The notes: a model not told the origin generated them from the sequence alone. A DNA stretch of 64,000 nt from Breznakibacter xylanolyticus (GCF_003254275.1 NZ_QKZK01000005.1:79343-143342), one strand, 5' to 3'. Shown: positions 1-9,673, counted from the first letter of the stretch. Translations and numbers: made by a program.

Positions 1-649
1 CAGTTACTTGAGGCAACTTGACAGAAGTGAGTGCTGTTACACCCATAAACGACAAACCACCCACCGTTGTCACAGTCGGAGGAGCTTCATAAGTTGTAGC
101 AGTGAGTCCTCGGCCGTAGGCTAAGATTATTTTCATTTCCTTATCGTACAAAACACCCCCCACAGATGTAAAATGAGGGTGATCATCAGCAACAGTAATG
201 GTAGTCAGTTTAAGACAACTAGAGAGGGCACCCGCCCCAAACTTCTGGAGAGATGTAGGCAACACAATTTCAACCATTTGGTTATTGGCATGAAAGGCCA
301 CATCGCCAATCTGTTCAATTTTTGGCATATCGATTGATGCCACGTTCACACAACTCCTAAAAGCCCTTTGCCCGATAATCTTCACCTCGGGCATCTCAAC
401 GGATTCAAGCGCTGAGCAGCCATCAAAAGCAAATTCACCCACTTCGGTGACTGCATTGGTGTTGACCATCTTAATGGTCTTATTTTCCTGAAATACATTG
501 GGAGCAATTCTGGTTACCTCAGCAGGAATGGTAATCGCTTCAGGCGGGTTAATCCATGAAGTGAGCACACCATCTTCTATTACATATCCTTGGCTTTTGA
601 CCAAAAAAGCGCAACACAATGCGGCTAGCAGTGTAAATGTTTTTTTCAT
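1..649 (-). CDS. Secreted leucine-rich-repeat (BspA-like) protein, 5' part only
   Basis: Read on the minus strand from an ATG at 649-647; open to the window edge, so about 216 residues are visible and the C-terminus is missing. The N-terminus is a signal peptide (MKK, then a hydrophobic stretch ending near KSQG). The rest is made of repeated units of the type 'aFdgCsaLesVemPev..IGqrAFrsC', the LRR_5/BspA pattern seen in cell-surface proteins of Bacteroidetes and other host- or particle-associated bacteria. A later unit has the 'F.SvGGVLYdKe...ILAYgrG' segment common in these proteins. The likely role is surface binding or adhesion; the ligand cannot be told. Whether it ends in a type IX secretion signal lies outside the window. 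Confidence 0.85.
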   Translation of the reverse strand, partial: MKKTFTLLAALCCAFLVKSQGYVIEDGVLTSWINPPEAITIPAEVTRIAPNVFQENKTIKMVNTNAVTEVGEFAFDGCSALESVEMPEVKIIGQRAFRSCVNVASIDMPKIEQIGDVAFHANNQMVEIVLPTSLQKFGAGALSSCLKLTTITVADDHPHFTSVGGVLYDKEMKIILAYGRGLTATTYEAPPTVTTVGGLSFMGVTALTSVKLPQVT

Positions 650-1123
650 CTTTTTATAATTTGATTTTTACACATCAGATGTCACTCGCCAATCGTCATC
701 CCCGTGATTGAGGAAAGATTACGCAAGCTCGTTTCATCTTTAAATATCTAAGTAGGGTTCTAAAAACAGGTCAAAACTGCATAAAAAACTCATTATCACC
801 AAACAGCAGCAACCCGAAAGGGTTAGAAAACACATCACAACGCCCCCCTACCTAAAGGTGTCATCAACCAACTGTACCGCCTATGTGCAATATTCAACGA
901 ACATCATCAAAAAAGATAAACACAGCTCATAAAGCGTGTGTTTACGCGCATTTGAGAAACCACAACGGAAACGTTCAATTTCGTGAGTCGGTGTGAATTA
1001 TTTAACACATCCATCAAATAGTCAAACATACAGCCCAACTTTTTTTAACAAAAAAACACCTGAAAAAATTTACACGATGAGAATGAATCGCCTATTTTTG
1101 TAAAAAACCATGAATCTGACACC
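650..1123. other. Intergenic region between divergent genes
   Basis: 474 bases, AT-rich, between the minus-strand LRR gene and the plus-strand exporter. I see no ORF with coding character, no tRNA and no strong hairpin. The only recognisable signal is the promoter next to the exporter (separate entry). Confidence 0.6.
1069..1100 (+). promoter_or_regulatory. Bacteroidetes-type promoter of the exporter pair
   Basis: TATTTTTG at 1093-1100 fits the -7 consensus TAnnTTTG. TTTA at 1069-1072, 20 bases upstream, is one base off the -33 TTTG. The ATG follows 24 bases after the -7 box. Confidence 0.5.
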
Positions 1124-1897
1124 ATGGAACACCCAGCCAAAATTGCAGACATCAAGAATGTAGGAAACCTATTACTTGAAATCGGATCTTATCTGATGAG
1201 TTCAGGCGCCAACAGCCATCGAATTCGCAACACCATCAACCGCATCTCACAGACCTTTGGCTTTCATGCTGAATTATTAATCACACACCGGGCACTAATG
1301 ATTTCGGTAAGCGATGATACGGACAGCCAGTTCTTCAGCAGTCTTAAACGCACCTCCCCGCACGGCGTTAATTTCCGCATGGTGTCTGGCATCAGCCGCA
1401 TGACTTGGCGGGTCGTGGAAGAAAATTGGACAATTGAACAAATCGAACAAGAACTTGCACGCCTGGCTGCACTCCCGCATTTTCCACGACTCATCACACT
1501 CACCTTTGTTGCATTGGCAGGAGCATCATTTTGCAGACTCTTTGGGGGAAATTGGTTTGATATGATGGTTGCATTTGGGGCTACTTTTTCGGGACTGTTT
1601 ATCCGCCAGGAAATGATTAAAAAACATTTCAACCCCTATCTGGCCATTTTTGCGGCATCACTCACGGCGTCACTCCTATCGGGCTTCTACATGAAATACG
1701 GCATCAGTCTTACCCGCGAACATGCCTTTACCACATCAGTATTATTTCTGATTCCGGGAGTTCCACTCATTAATTCCTTTTCGGACATGATTGACGGCAA
1801 CCTTATGAATGGTATTGTACGCGGCATGAACGGACTCATTATCGCATTTGCCATTTCCTTAGGGCTGCTATTGGCAAAACTGATTTACCAAATTTAA
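1124..1897 (+). CDS. Threonine/serine exporter family protein, ThrE/YjjP-like half
   Basis: 257 residues. The N-terminal ~115 residues are soluble and match the DUF1212/ThrE N-domain (GNLLLEIGSYLMSSGANSHRIR, then RMTWRVVEEN). About five hydrophobic segments follow, including the 'FLIPGVPLINSFSDMIDGN' stretch typical of the family. In Corynebacterium ThrE is one long protein; in many bacteria the two parts are separate, as YjjP and YjjB. This is the YjjP-like part, and its YjjB-like partner starts 11 bases after its stop. The pair probably forms an inner-membrane exporter of small amino acids or dicarboxylates. E. coli YjjPB has been linked to succinate export, so the substrate is not certain. 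Confidence 0.85.
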   Translation: MEHPAKIADIKNVGNLLLEIGSYLMSSGANSHRIRNTINRISQTFGFHAELLITHRALMISVSDDTDSQFFSSLKRTSPHGVNFRMVSGISRMTWRVVEENWTIEQIEQELARLAALPHFPRLITLTFVALAGASFCRLFGGNWFDMMVAFGATFSGLFIRQEMIKKHFNPYLAIFAASLTASLLSGFYMKYGISLTREHAFTTSVLFLIPGVPLINSFSDMIDGNLMNGIVRGMNGLIIAFAISLGLLLAKLIYQI

Positions 1898-1908
1898 TTC
1901 ACCTCCCC

Positions 1909-2409
1909 ATGATTGATTGGCTTCACTTTGCAGAAAAAGGTATCTGGTTGGGCTTTGCAGCTGTGGGATTCGCGATTCTCTTCAATGTTCCCGTACGAAC
2001 GTTATGGATCATCTTTATCGTAGGCGCATTGGGGGGACTCACCAAAGCGTTCATCATGTCGTTTGATCACAGCGTCATTATGGCTTCATTTGCCGGAGCA
2101 ACGGCCGTGGGCGTTTTGAGTGTATTTGCATCCCACAGCAAACATTCGCCGGCATTGGTATTTGCCATTCCATCGGTAATCCCGATGGTTCCGGGCGTAT
2201 TTTCCTACAAAACCATGCTCGGCCTTATTCGACTGGCCGGCAATACCACCACGGATGATTTTTCAACCATCATCAACGAAACAGTCAACAATGGTCTCAA
2301 AGCATTATTCATACTGCTAACGTTGGCCATAGGCGTTGCGCTCCCCTTGCTCATCACCCGCAAGGAATCAACAAAAGATTTGCTCTTCGTCAAAAAAGAA
2401 GAAACTTAA
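1909..2409 (+). CDS. Threonine/serine exporter family protein, YjjB-like half
   Basis: 166 residues, almost wholly hydrophobic, with about five membrane segments and the conserved 'AIPSVIPMVPGVFSYKTM' stretch of the DUF3815/YjjB family. It starts 11 bases after its YjjP-like partner and is surely co-transcribed; a strong hairpin terminator ends the unit. It supplies the C-terminal membrane half of a ThrE-type exporter. The short charged tail (RKESTKDLLFVKKEET) is cytoplasmic in the usual topology. Confidence 0.85.
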   Translation: MIDWLHFAEKGIWLGFAAVGFAILFNVPVRTLWIIFIVGALGGLTKAFIMSFDHSVIMASFAGATAVGVLSVFASHSKHSPALVFAIPSVIPMVPGVFSYKTMLGLIRLAGNTTTDDFSTIINETVNNGLKALFILLTLAIGVALPLLITRKESTKDLLFVKKEET

Positions 2410-2912
2410 AAGAAAAGAGGCAACATCCTAAACGTTGATTCAATAAAAATGGGTGATGAATGATGTGTCACCATCATCATTCGTCACCCATTTTTAACCC
2501 ATTCATCCACCTCAACAACTACACTTTACCCAAACTACCCTGTAAAAAAACCAATAATTTTCAATCGGGAACAAAAAAATTATCTATTTTTCGCTCCTCC
2601 AAATAGAGGGTTTTGACCTGATAAGAAAAGAAAACGTTGTCTGAAAAAATGGATGAAAAGACCCAAATATAAAGAAGGGCAATTCCGCAGTTGCATGAAA
2701 GAATCATCTGAAAACAAGCTAAACAAAAGACTTTCAGGCAACCGACAAAATGAACCAATTTAATCATTAATGGTTATTAAACGATGCCGTTATGCAAATA
2801 AAGGCATCATTTACAACGGCCGGGTAATTACTACGGCGCCATGTGATGTGCCAATAATGGAGGGAATAATTAAGCAAAAAAAAATCTCTTAACTATATCA
2901 ATTAGAATTATC
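2410..2912. other. Intergenic region, exporter to carboxylase
   Basis: 503 bases. It holds the exporter terminator at 2445-2495. After that the DNA is AT-rich, with no convincing gene. A 68-codon minus-strand frame at 2561-2767 has no recognisable features. TATTTTTC near 2583 is a weak -7-like match. The carboxylase promoter is not clear. Confidence 0.6.
2445..2495 (+). terminator. Hairpin terminator after the exporter pair
   Basis: Arms 2445-2465 and 2475-2495 pair almost perfectly over 21 bases (AAAAATGGGTGA with TCACCCATTTTT) and end in T5. The sequence can act in both directions. Confidence 0.85.
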
Positions 2913-4454
2913 ATGCAAAATGCCTACGCAAAATTTGCCGAAAGACGACAAAAACTGGAAGAACAATACAACGACGAATATTTTTTAAAACAACACAAGC
3001 GCGGAAAACTCACCGCTCTGGAACGCATTCATTTGCTGTTTGATGAGGATTCATTTGAAGAGATGGACGCCTTTTCTCCTCCGGCAAATGTCTCTTTTGG
3101 CAAATCGACCAAAGCCATGGGCGACGGTGTCATTGCAGGTTATGGAACCGTCAATGGACGCCAGGTATTTGCCTTCGCACAAGACTTTAACGTTTTAGGC
3201 GGCTCACTGGGAACAGCCCATGCCAACAAAATCATCAAGATACAGGACATGGCTCTTAAAACGGGCTCCCCCATTGTAGGGCTTATTGATTCCGGAGGAG
3301 CACGCATACAGGAAGGGGTGTCAAGTTTGGCCGGATATGCCGGCATATTCCGCCGTAACGTATTGGCATCTGGGGTCATCCCTCAAATTTCGGTCATCAT
3401 GGGACCTGCTGCCGGTGGTGCCGTTTATTCTCCCGCACTCACCGACTTTATCTTCATGACGGCCGACACCAGCTACATGTTCGTCACCGGCCCCGATGTG
3501 GTAAAACAGGTACTTAACCAGGAAGTGACTCCAGAAGAACTGGGTGGGGCGTCCGTTCATGCTTTTAAATCGGGCGTGGCCGACTTTGTATTCAACGACG
3601 ACGAACACACCATTCTGGGTGTGAAAGCGTTACTCTCATTCCTGCCCGACAATCACATCGAAAACCCTCCCACCATGGTGAGTGACGACCCGGTGGATCG
3701 CATCGACGAACAGCTCCGAAAAATGGTTCCTGACGATCCGAACCAACCCTACGATGTGCGCGACATCATCAAAACAGTGGTCGACAAAAACCGGTTCCTC
3801 GAAATTGCCGAAAACCATGCCGCCAACATCATCACCGGCTTTGCACGCATCGGCGGATATGTGACAGGCATCATCGCCAACCAACCCAAAGTTCTTGCCG
3901 GTGCATTGGACATCGACTCGAGTGTGAAGGCTGCACGATTTATTAATTTCTGTGACAGCTTTAACATTCCAATTGTCACATTTGAAGATGTACCGGGATT
4001 CCTTCCGGGAACCGATCAGGAACACAGTGGCATCATTCGACACGGTGCAAAACTGCTGTATGCATACGCACGTGCCACCGTGCCAAAAATCACGGTGGTT
4101 CTTCGTAAGTCATACGGTGGAGCATACATTGTCATGAACAGTAAAAACCTGGGTGGCGATTTCAATTTTGCATGGCCAACAGCCGAAATCGCCGTCATGG
4201 GGCCCGAAGGTGCCATTGCCATCCTCTACCGCAAAGAACTTGAAGCCGCTGAAGACCCTGAAGCGCTCAAAAAAGAACTGGCCGCCAAATACCGCGATGA
4301 AATCGCAAACCCTTACATCTCTGATGAAAAAGGGTTTATCGACGAAGTCATTGACCCAGCCTACACGCGTCTCAAGCTCTATCGCGCTCTCAAGGTACTG
4401 GAAAAGAAAACCGTCACCCTGCCAGGCCGAAAACACGGCAACACCCCTCTTTAA
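2913..4454 (+). CDS. Acyl-CoA (propionyl-CoA) carboxylase, carboxyltransferase subunit
   Basis: 513 residues, full length for the PccB/MmdA family. It transfers the carboxyl group from carboxybiotin to the acyl-CoA, most likely propionyl-CoA to methylmalonyl-CoA. Two crotonase-like halves are visible, each with an oxyanion-hole motif: 'DSGGARIQEGV' and 'GPAAGGAVYSPAL' in the N-half, 'FLPGTDQEHSGIIRHGAKLLYAYA' and 'RKSYGGAYIVMNS' in the C-half. It is followed by biotin carboxylase and biotin carrier genes, so the complex has three separate subunits. Methylmalonyl-CoA decarboxylase MmdA is a close relative. The adjacent biotin carboxylase favours the ATP-dependent carboxylase reading, linked to the succinate/propionate pathway. 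Confidence 0.9.
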   Translation: MQNAYAKFAERRQKLEEQYNDEYFLKQHKRGKLTALERIHLLFDEDSFEEMDAFSPPANVSFGKSTKAMGDGVIAGYGTVNGRQVFAFAQDFNVLGGSLGTAHANKIIKIQDMALKTGSPIVGLIDSGGARIQEGVSSLAGYAGIFRRNVLASGVIPQISVIMGPAAGGAVYSPALTDFIFMTADTSYMFVTGPDVVKQVLNQEVTPEELGGASVHAFKSGVADFVFNDDEHTILGVKALLSFLPDNHIENPPTMVSDDPVDRIDEQLRKMVPDDPNQPYDVRDIIKTVVDKNRFLEIAENHAANIITGFARIGGYVTGIIANQPKVLAGALDIDSSVKAARFINFCDSFNIPIVTFEDVPGFLPGTDQEHSGIIRHGAKLLYAYARATVPKITVVLRKSYGGAYIVMNSKNLGGDFNFAWPTAEIAVMGPEGAIAILYRKELEAAEDPEALKKELAAKYRDEIANPYISDEKGFIDEVIDPAYTRLKLYRALKVLEKKTVTLPGRKHGNTPL

Positions 4455-4523
4455 TCTAAATTTTACCAACTGAAAGAAACGCATTCATCGGAATGAAGAT
4501 CAATTCACGTTACGCTTAAAACA

Positions 4524-6008
4524 ATGATTCAATCTATATTAATCGCCAATCGCGGAGAAATTGCCATCCGCATTGCCCAAACGGCTAAGCGCATGGGCAT
4601 CACCACCTATGCCATCCGAACAGCCAAGGAGCCCGAGGCTCTCTATTTATCGGCTGCTGATCATGTGATCAATTTTCCGAATACAGATAGCACCATACCC
4701 GAATTTCTCGACATCGAAAGTATTGTTGCCATCGCCAAAGCAAACGGCATTGAAGCCATCCACCCTGGGTATGGGTATCTTTCGGAAAATGCGTTGCTAG
4801 CCGATCATTGTCAACAGACAGGCGTCATTTTCATCGGGCCACCGGCCAACGTCATTAGAGCCATGGGCGATAAAATTACGGCCAAAGAGATTGCCGGAAA
4901 AGCGGGCATTCCCATGCCGGGAGGCAGCAACGGTGCTGTGAGCAATGTAGAAGCGGCCACGCAAGCAGCTCAAAAAATCGGCTTCCCTGTCATTATTAAA
5001 GCATCGGCAGGCGGTGGTGGACGCGGCATGCGCATCGTTCATAAGGCTAAAGAACTACCACGTCTTTTCAACGAAGCCTCATCCGAAGCCCTTCGTGCGT
5101 TTAACGATCCTTCGGTTTTTGTAGAAAAATACCTGGTATCGCCCAAGCACATCGAGATGCAGGTGGTGGCCGATGCTCACGGAAACATCATTCATCTTGG
5201 TGAACGTGAATGTTCGGTACAACGCAAACACCAGAAACTGATTGAAGAAGCACCGTCACCCGCTTTAACACCGGCATTACGGGCGCAAATGGCCGAAGCG
5301 GCTGTTAACTTAGCTAAAGCCGTTAACTACCAAAGCTTAGGAACCGTTGAATTCCTACTCGATAAAGACAACAAATTTTACTTTATGGAGATGAACACCC
5401 GCATCCAGGTAGAACACCCCGTTACTGAGATGATTACCGGTGTTGACTTGGTGGAATTACAAATACGCATCGCTTCAGGTGAAAAATTACCCATCTGCCA
5501 GGCCGATGTCAAGCAAAATGGCTGGGCCATCGAATGCCGTATTAATGCAGAAGACGTACAATCCGGTTTTGCACCCGCAACAGGAACCATTAAAGGCATA
5601 CGCTTTCCACAAGGGAACCACATTCGCTTCGACACAGGAATTGCACGAGGCAGCGAAGTCACCCCTCACTTCGACTCAATGATGGCCAAACTCATCGTTC
5701 ATAAAGCCTCCCGCAAAGATGCCATCAAAGCAACCATGACAGCCTTGCAACAACTACACATCAAAGGCGTGAAAACAACCATTCCGTTTTGCAAAGCAGT
5801 AATGGACAATAAGTTATTCAAATCGGGAAACTACAATACTTCGCTCATCGAGGAACAAATGACTGATTTGGTTTATCGTGAAGAAGACGAAGAAATTTTG
5901 GCTACATTACTGGCCATCAGCCACTACACACGTGAGCACGAACAAGTATCATCCGAAATGGGATCCATTGATCCTTGGGTTCTGAAAAAACGACTAAAAT
6001 CTTTATAA
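4524..6008 (+). CDS. Biotin carboxylase subunit of acyl-CoA carboxylase
   Basis: 494 residues. ATP-dependent carboxylation of the biotin on the carrier protein encoded next. It starts 'MIQSILIANRGEIAIRI', the standard N-terminus. It carries the ATP-grasp glycine-rich loop 'KASAGGGGRGMR' and the metal/bicarbonate-site motif 'FMEMNTRIQVEHPVTE', followed by a biotin carboxylase C-terminal domain. Slightly longer than the ~450-residue AccC because of a C-terminal extension, as in PccA/PycA-type proteins. It lies 69 bases after the carboxyltransferase gene and shares its operon. AccC of fatty-acid synthesis is the alternative; the carboxyltransferase neighbour argues for the propionyl-CoA enzyme. 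Confidence 0.9.
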   Translation: MIQSILIANRGEIAIRIAQTAKRMGITTYAIRTAKEPEALYLSAADHVINFPNTDSTIPEFLDIESIVAIAKANGIEAIHPGYGYLSENALLADHCQQTGVIFIGPPANVIRAMGDKITAKEIAGKAGIPMPGGSNGAVSNVEAATQAAQKIGFPVIIKASAGGGGRGMRIVHKAKELPRLFNEASSEALRAFNDPSVFVEKYLVSPKHIEMQVVADAHGNIIHLGERECSVQRKHQKLIEEAPSPALTPALRAQMAEAAVNLAKAVNYQSLGTVEFLLDKDNKFYFMEMNTRIQVEHPVTEMITGVDLVELQIRIASGEKLPICQADVKQNGWAIECRINAEDVQSGFAPATGTIKGIRFPQGNHIRFDTGIARGSEVTPHFDSMMAKLIVHKASRKDAIKATMTALQQLHIKGVKTTIPFCKAVMDNKLFKSGNYNTSLIEEQMTDLVYREEDEEILATLLAISHYTREHEQVSSEMGSIDPWVLKKRLKSL

Positions 6009-6074
6009 CCGGATACCCCAAATCAATGACCTCAAAATCGAGTGGATGAATAACAATTGAAACATCGAAATCCA

Positions 6075-6602
6075 ATGAACATTTTTTCAAAAAATAAAGA
6101 TAAAAAACTCATTGCCAGAGTAAAATCGGGCAAAGATCTCGCTTTCAGCGTCCAAAACAAACAAGAGTTTGTTCACAAACGAAAAACATACAACACACTC
6201 CTGATTGAAGAACTGGACGGCATGACCACCCTGATGGTCAACAATGAACGTATCCCTGTAGAAATTGTATCGATAAAACAAAACGAATACGAAATCATGG
6301 TCAATGGCGTGTCATACTTCATTTCCGTTGAAACACCCTTTTCGTACGAACGCAAAAAAATGCTCGAAAAGCAGCAACAAAAATCTGGGAAAGAAGTGAT
6401 TAAAGCCCCCATCCCCGGTAAAGTACTGGAAGTGATGGTGCAAAAAGATCAAGCGGTGAACGCCGGTGATGCCTTGCTGGTACTCGAAGCCATGAAAATG
6501 CAAAATACCATTTGTGCCTCTCGGGCCGGAATTGTAAAAAACGTCACCGTAACAGCCGGCAGCGTTGTCTCAAAAGACGATGTGATGGTTGAAATCGGTT
6601 AA
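6075..6602 (+). CDS. Biotin carboxyl carrier protein of acyl-CoA carboxylase
   Basis: 175 residues from the ATG at 6075. The frame is open from a TTG at 6057, but ATG with an A-rich leader is the better start. The last ~75 residues form a biotinyl/lipoyl domain with the biotin site 'LEAMKMQN', lysine about residue 141, and the usual 'KAPIPGKVLEVMV' entry strand. The N-terminal ~100 residues form a less conserved beta-rich domain that probably docks to the partner subunits. It carries carboxybiotin between the two enzymes encoded upstream. A hairpin at 6613-6639 closes the operon. Confidence 0.9.
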   Translation: MNIFSKNKDKKLIARVKSGKDLAFSVQNKQEFVHKRKTYNTLLIEELDGMTTLMVNNERIPVEIVSIKQNEYEIMVNGVSYFISVETPFSYERKKMLEKQQQKSGKEVIKAPIPGKVLEVMVQKDQAVNAGDALLVLEAMKMQNTICASRAGIVKNVTVTAGSVVSKDDVMVEIG

Positions 6603-6612
6603 AGAAAAAGAA

Positions 6613-6639
6613 AGGCCTGCATGTAAATCATGCAGGCCT
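6613..6639. terminator. Hairpin between convergent genes
   Basis: AGGCCTGCATG (6613-6623) pairs perfectly with CATGCAGGCCT (6629-6639). The flank at 6601-6614 is A-rich, so the T-rich tail lies on the minus strand. It is a good terminator for the minus-strand STAS-like gene and may also stop the carboxylase operon. Confidence 0.75.
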
Positions 6640-6670
6640 CTACCCAAATAAATCCCCCTATCTAAAAATA

Positions 6671-7096
6671 TCATTTCATCACAATAGATGGCCTTGCCGG
6701 TGCAAACTTGTCCGGGTCTATGGCTTTGGTCAACCAATTTTCACCCATTTTTTGCCAGTTAGGTTCTGCTTTAGCATTGATATAACGCTCCCAATCATAA
6801 ATCCCGGTCTCCTGGGCAATGCGCTTAAACTGCATGGTCACAATGGCGCTGTTCAATATCACCACCGAACGAATCATTCCCTTTTCCTTAAACAAGCGCT
6901 GTCCCTTGTTCATTTCCTGTTCTGCTTCGCGAGTTAATGGCTTCAGATCACGCATATCTACAAATACTCCAAATTCGCTGGGAAAATCTTCCAAAAACTT
7001 TTCAGAATCTAACACCCACTGGCTCATTTCTTCTTTACTTATCGTTTGTGCAAACGTCAAACGGACTCCATAATGGGTCTTTTCAATTTGATACAT
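6671..7096 (-). CDS. STAS/SpoIIAA-like domain protein
   Basis: 141 residues, no signal peptide. The fold pattern is that of the SpoIIAA-like (STAS-related) small proteins: strand 'YGVRLTFAQTIS', helix, strand 'FGVFVDMRDLKPLT', helix 'EAEQEMNKGQRLFKEKG', strand 'RSVVILNSAIVTMQFKRIAQETGIYDWERYINA'. This ending is typical of small cytoplasmic proteins of that group. No enzymatic function is known for them; a regulatory or binding role is inferred. It stands alone between two hairpins. Confidence 0.6.
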   Translation of the reverse strand: MYQIEKTHYGVRLTFAQTISKEEMSQWVLDSEKFLEDFPSEFGVFVDMRDLKPLTREAEQEMNKGQRLFKEKGMIRSVVILNSAIVTMQFKRIAQETGIYDWERYINAKAEPNWQKMGENWLTKAIDPDKFAPARPSIVMK

Positions 7097-7296
7097 AACT
7101 TCTCAGATTAAAGGTTAAACTTGTTCGCTAAGTTTGTGAATGACCATCAGACAATCACATTCATAACGTTACATTCACAATAGTAGCTGAAATTATGAAA
7201 ATTTGAAAATATTATTGAGTAACAATTAAAAATATATAGACGAAATACCAATTCTGCATGATTAATGAATAAATCACAATCATTCAGAACCATGGA

Positions 7297-7326
7297 TAAA
7301 AAAAACCCCGAAAAAAATCCGGGGTT
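7297..7326 (-). terminator. Terminator of the Zn-peptidase gene
   Basis: On the minus strand AACCCCG (7326-7320) pairs with CGGGGTT (7310-7304) and is followed by a run of T. It lies 30 bases after the peptidase stop codon. Confidence 0.85.
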
Positions 7327-7355
7327 AAATCATATCTAAATCTTAAATAATCGTA

Positions 7356-8060
7356 TCAATCACGACGATTCATATACACCATCACATAGTAAAGCAGAGT
7401 CGCTAACGAGGACAAAGCAGCAATCAAATACGTGTAAGCAGCCCATTTCAACGCATCTTTAGCATATCCTTGGCTAGCCGATGATGTCACGCCATTGGTA
7501 CTCAACCAGGCTAATGCCCTGCGACTGGCATCGACTTCAACAGGTAGGGTAATGAAAGCAAAGAGTGTAAAAATAGCATAACACACAATGATAATCTCCA
7601 AAGCCAATTTCATCGGCATCACCGTTGGCAACAAAAAAGCACCAACAAACATCGCAATAAAAATAAAATTGAGAACTTTACTACTCACACTCTGTAATGG
7701 AACCAACATGGTTCGCAATCGCAACATTGAATAACTGTGGGCATCCTGAATTGCATGACCACACTCGTGAGCTGCCACCGCAGCTGCAGCAACATTACGG
7801 CCATGGTAAACGGCAGAGCTTAAATTTACAGTGCGATTTTCAGGATTATAATGATCACTCAAAGTCCCGTCAACAGAAACAACATTGACATTGTATATCC
7901 CATGACTCTCGAGCATCCGAACGGCCACTTCCCGGCCTGACATATTTCCCTGCGAAGGGATTTGCGAATAACGCTCAAATCGACGCTTCAACTGCCAGCT
8001 AGCTAAACCACTTAAAGCTGCAAAACCGATAAAAATGAACAACAAAGGGGAGAGTACCAT
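7356..8060 (-). CDS. Membrane zinc metallopeptidase (YugP-like, Zn_peptidase_2)
   Basis: 234 residues. One membrane segment at the N-terminus (about 3-22), the zinc motif HECGH at residues 98-102 within 'AAAAVAAHECGHAIQDAHSY', and three further hydrophobic segments. This is the PF04298 'neutral zinc metallopeptidase' family (B. subtilis YugP). The natural substrate is not established. It lies 65 bases downstream of the lytic transglycosylase gene on the same strand, so co-transcription is possible. Confidence 0.85.
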   Translation of the reverse strand: MVLSPLLFIFIGFAALSGLASWQLKRRFERYSQIPSQGNMSGREVAVRMLESHGIYNVNVVSVDGTLSDHYNPENRTVNLSSAVYHGRNVAAAAVAAHECGHAIQDAHSYSMLRLRTMLVPLQSVSSKVLNFIFIAMFVGAFLLPTVMPMKLALEIIIVCYAIFTLFAFITLPVEVDASRRALAWLSTNGVTSSASQGYAKDALKWAAYTYLIAALSSLATLLYYVMVYMNRRD

Positions 8061-8125
8061 AACTTGATATATTTTGAAAACAACAATCAGGTTGTGTCAA
8101 AAATCCTGCCACGACAAACGGCACA

Positions 8126-9673
8126 TCAACTCTTCGGTTTAATTTTTAAGCGTTGTCCAACTGCCAGTCGGCGGGAATCGGTAATGTTATTCAACTGCAT
8201 GATGTCGGTATTTGACACTCCGGGAAACTTTTGAGCAATGGTCCATAAATTATCCCCATTTTTCACAGTGTAATAAATATACTCCCCATCAGTAGTGGTT
8301 ACAGGTGATGATGACACATTGGCAGTTGATGACGAACTATTTGTCTCTGATTTTACATAAAGCGAGCTGCGCTCTTTGGGCACATAAATGGTCAACCGTT
8401 GTCCTGCTCGTATCAGCATTCGACTATTAAGATGATTCCACCGTCTCAAACTAGATAAACTAATTCGATATTTCTCGGCAATATGTCCCGGGGTTTCGCC
8501 AGAACGAACCTTATGCGTGATCTTTACACTATTAAATGGCGCATCTGGCGCAACATCACCCGTTACCGGGGTGGCTAACAATTTATCGGAAGCAAAATAC
8601 TTTTCCCGGTTAACATTAAAAATTGAGTCTTCTAAAGATGCAAAAGCCAAAGAATGCTCCAAAGGCAGGCACAACGGGTAACTTTTTTTGATGGCAGGAA
8701 CCACATCGGCACGGTATTGAGGATTGAGTTCGCGAATCATATCCATCGAACAATTTAAAACCATGGCAACCTGCTCAAAATGCAAGGGCTTGTCAACCAT
8801 AATAGTGTCAGCCGTTTGGGGCAATAAAGTCGGTCGTGGCATCAAATTGTGATCACGATAATAATTCATCACATAAGCGGCTGCAATAAAGGCAGGGACA
8901 TAATTACGCGTTTCGCGGGGCAAATATTGATAAATTTGCCAGAAGTTTTGTTTCCCACCACCGCTGCGCCGAATGGCCTTATTCACATTCCCGGGACCAC
9001 AATTATAAGCCGCCAAAGCTAAATGCCAATCGCCATAAATTGCATACAAATCACGCAAAAAACGCACTGCTGCATCGGTTGCCTTTTGTGGGTGCATGCG
9101 CTCATCGAGATAGGAATTAACCTCAAGACCATACATTTTTCCGGTACCATACATAAATTGCCAAAGCCCGGTAGCTCCAACACGCGAACGAGCACGGGTA
9201 TTCAAAGCCGACTCGATGATAGGCAGATACTTCAACTCCAAAGGCATATTGGAGGCATCCAAAGCCTCTTCGAACATTGGGAAATAATACTCAGAAAGAC
9301 CTAACATCCGTTCAACCAAATCGCGTCGACGAATGGTATAAAGCTCAATATATCGCTTTACGGTTTCATTATAAAGAAATGGAATGGGCGACATCAGCTC
9401 TGTCAGCCGTTTTTGGTAAACTGAATCAGGCAAAGATGTAACCATCATCAAACTGTCAACGGTCACCGAATCGGGTACCATCAACGACAAATCACCGCCA
9501 TTGGCATGCCATTGACTCACTAAACTGTCCAAACATTGCGACATTTGCAGGTTTTCATCGTCTTCTGTTTCTATGTCATTGGCTTGTTGTGCCGATAAAC
9601 AAACTGGAAACAGGAATGTGACCACAACACAAATGTTGCTGACACGTCGTAGGCGCTCAATGGCTCTTTTCAT
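8126..9673 (-). CDS. Membrane-associated lytic transglycosylase with LysM repeats (MltD-like)
   Basis: 515 residues from the ATG at 9673; a GTG six codons upstream is also in frame. A signal sequence ending near CLSAQQ sends it to the periplasm. The SLT domain carries 'PIIESALNTRARSRVGATGLWQFM', with the catalytic Glu at about residue 154, then 'ALAAYNCGPGNVNKAIRR', the other family signature. Two LysM modules follow ('KVRSGETPGHIAEKYRISLSSLRRWN' and 'YTVKNGDNLWTIAQKFP'), which bind peptidoglycan. It cleaves the glycan strand to 1,6-anhydro-muropeptides during wall remodelling. It follows the parA-parB-DUF5683 genes on the same strand, an arrangement I have the impression is common in Bacteroidetes. 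Confidence 0.9.
   Translation of the reverse strand: MKRAIERLRRVSNICVVVTFLFPVCLSAQQANDIETEDDENLQMSQCLDSLVSQWHANGGDLSLMVPDSVTVDSLMMVTSLPDSVYQKRLTELMSPIPFLYNETVKRYIELYTIRRRDLVERMLGLSEYYFPMFEEALDASNMPLELKYLPIIESALNTRARSRVGATGLWQFMYGTGKMYGLEVNSYLDERMHPQKATDAAVRFLRDLYAIYGDWHLALAAYNCGPGNVNKAIRRSGGGKQNFWQIYQYLPRETRNYVPAFIAAAYVMNYYRDHNLMPRPTLLPQTADTIMVDKPLHFEQVAMVLNCSMDMIRELNPQYRADVVPAIKKSYPLCLPLEHSLAFASLEDSIFNVNREKYFASDKLLATPVTGDVAPDAPFNSVKITHKVRSGETPGHIAEKYRISLSSLRRWNHLNSRMLIRAGQRLTIYVPKERSSLYVKSETNSSSSTANVSSSPVTTTDGEYIYYTVKNGDNLWTIAQKFPGVSNTDIMQLNNITDSRRLAVGQRLKIKPKS

Noticed and set aside
2561-2767. 68-codon frame on the minus strand
   Set aside because: AT-rich intergenic DNA, no domain, unusual run of Cys and Phe, no promoter or conserved motif.
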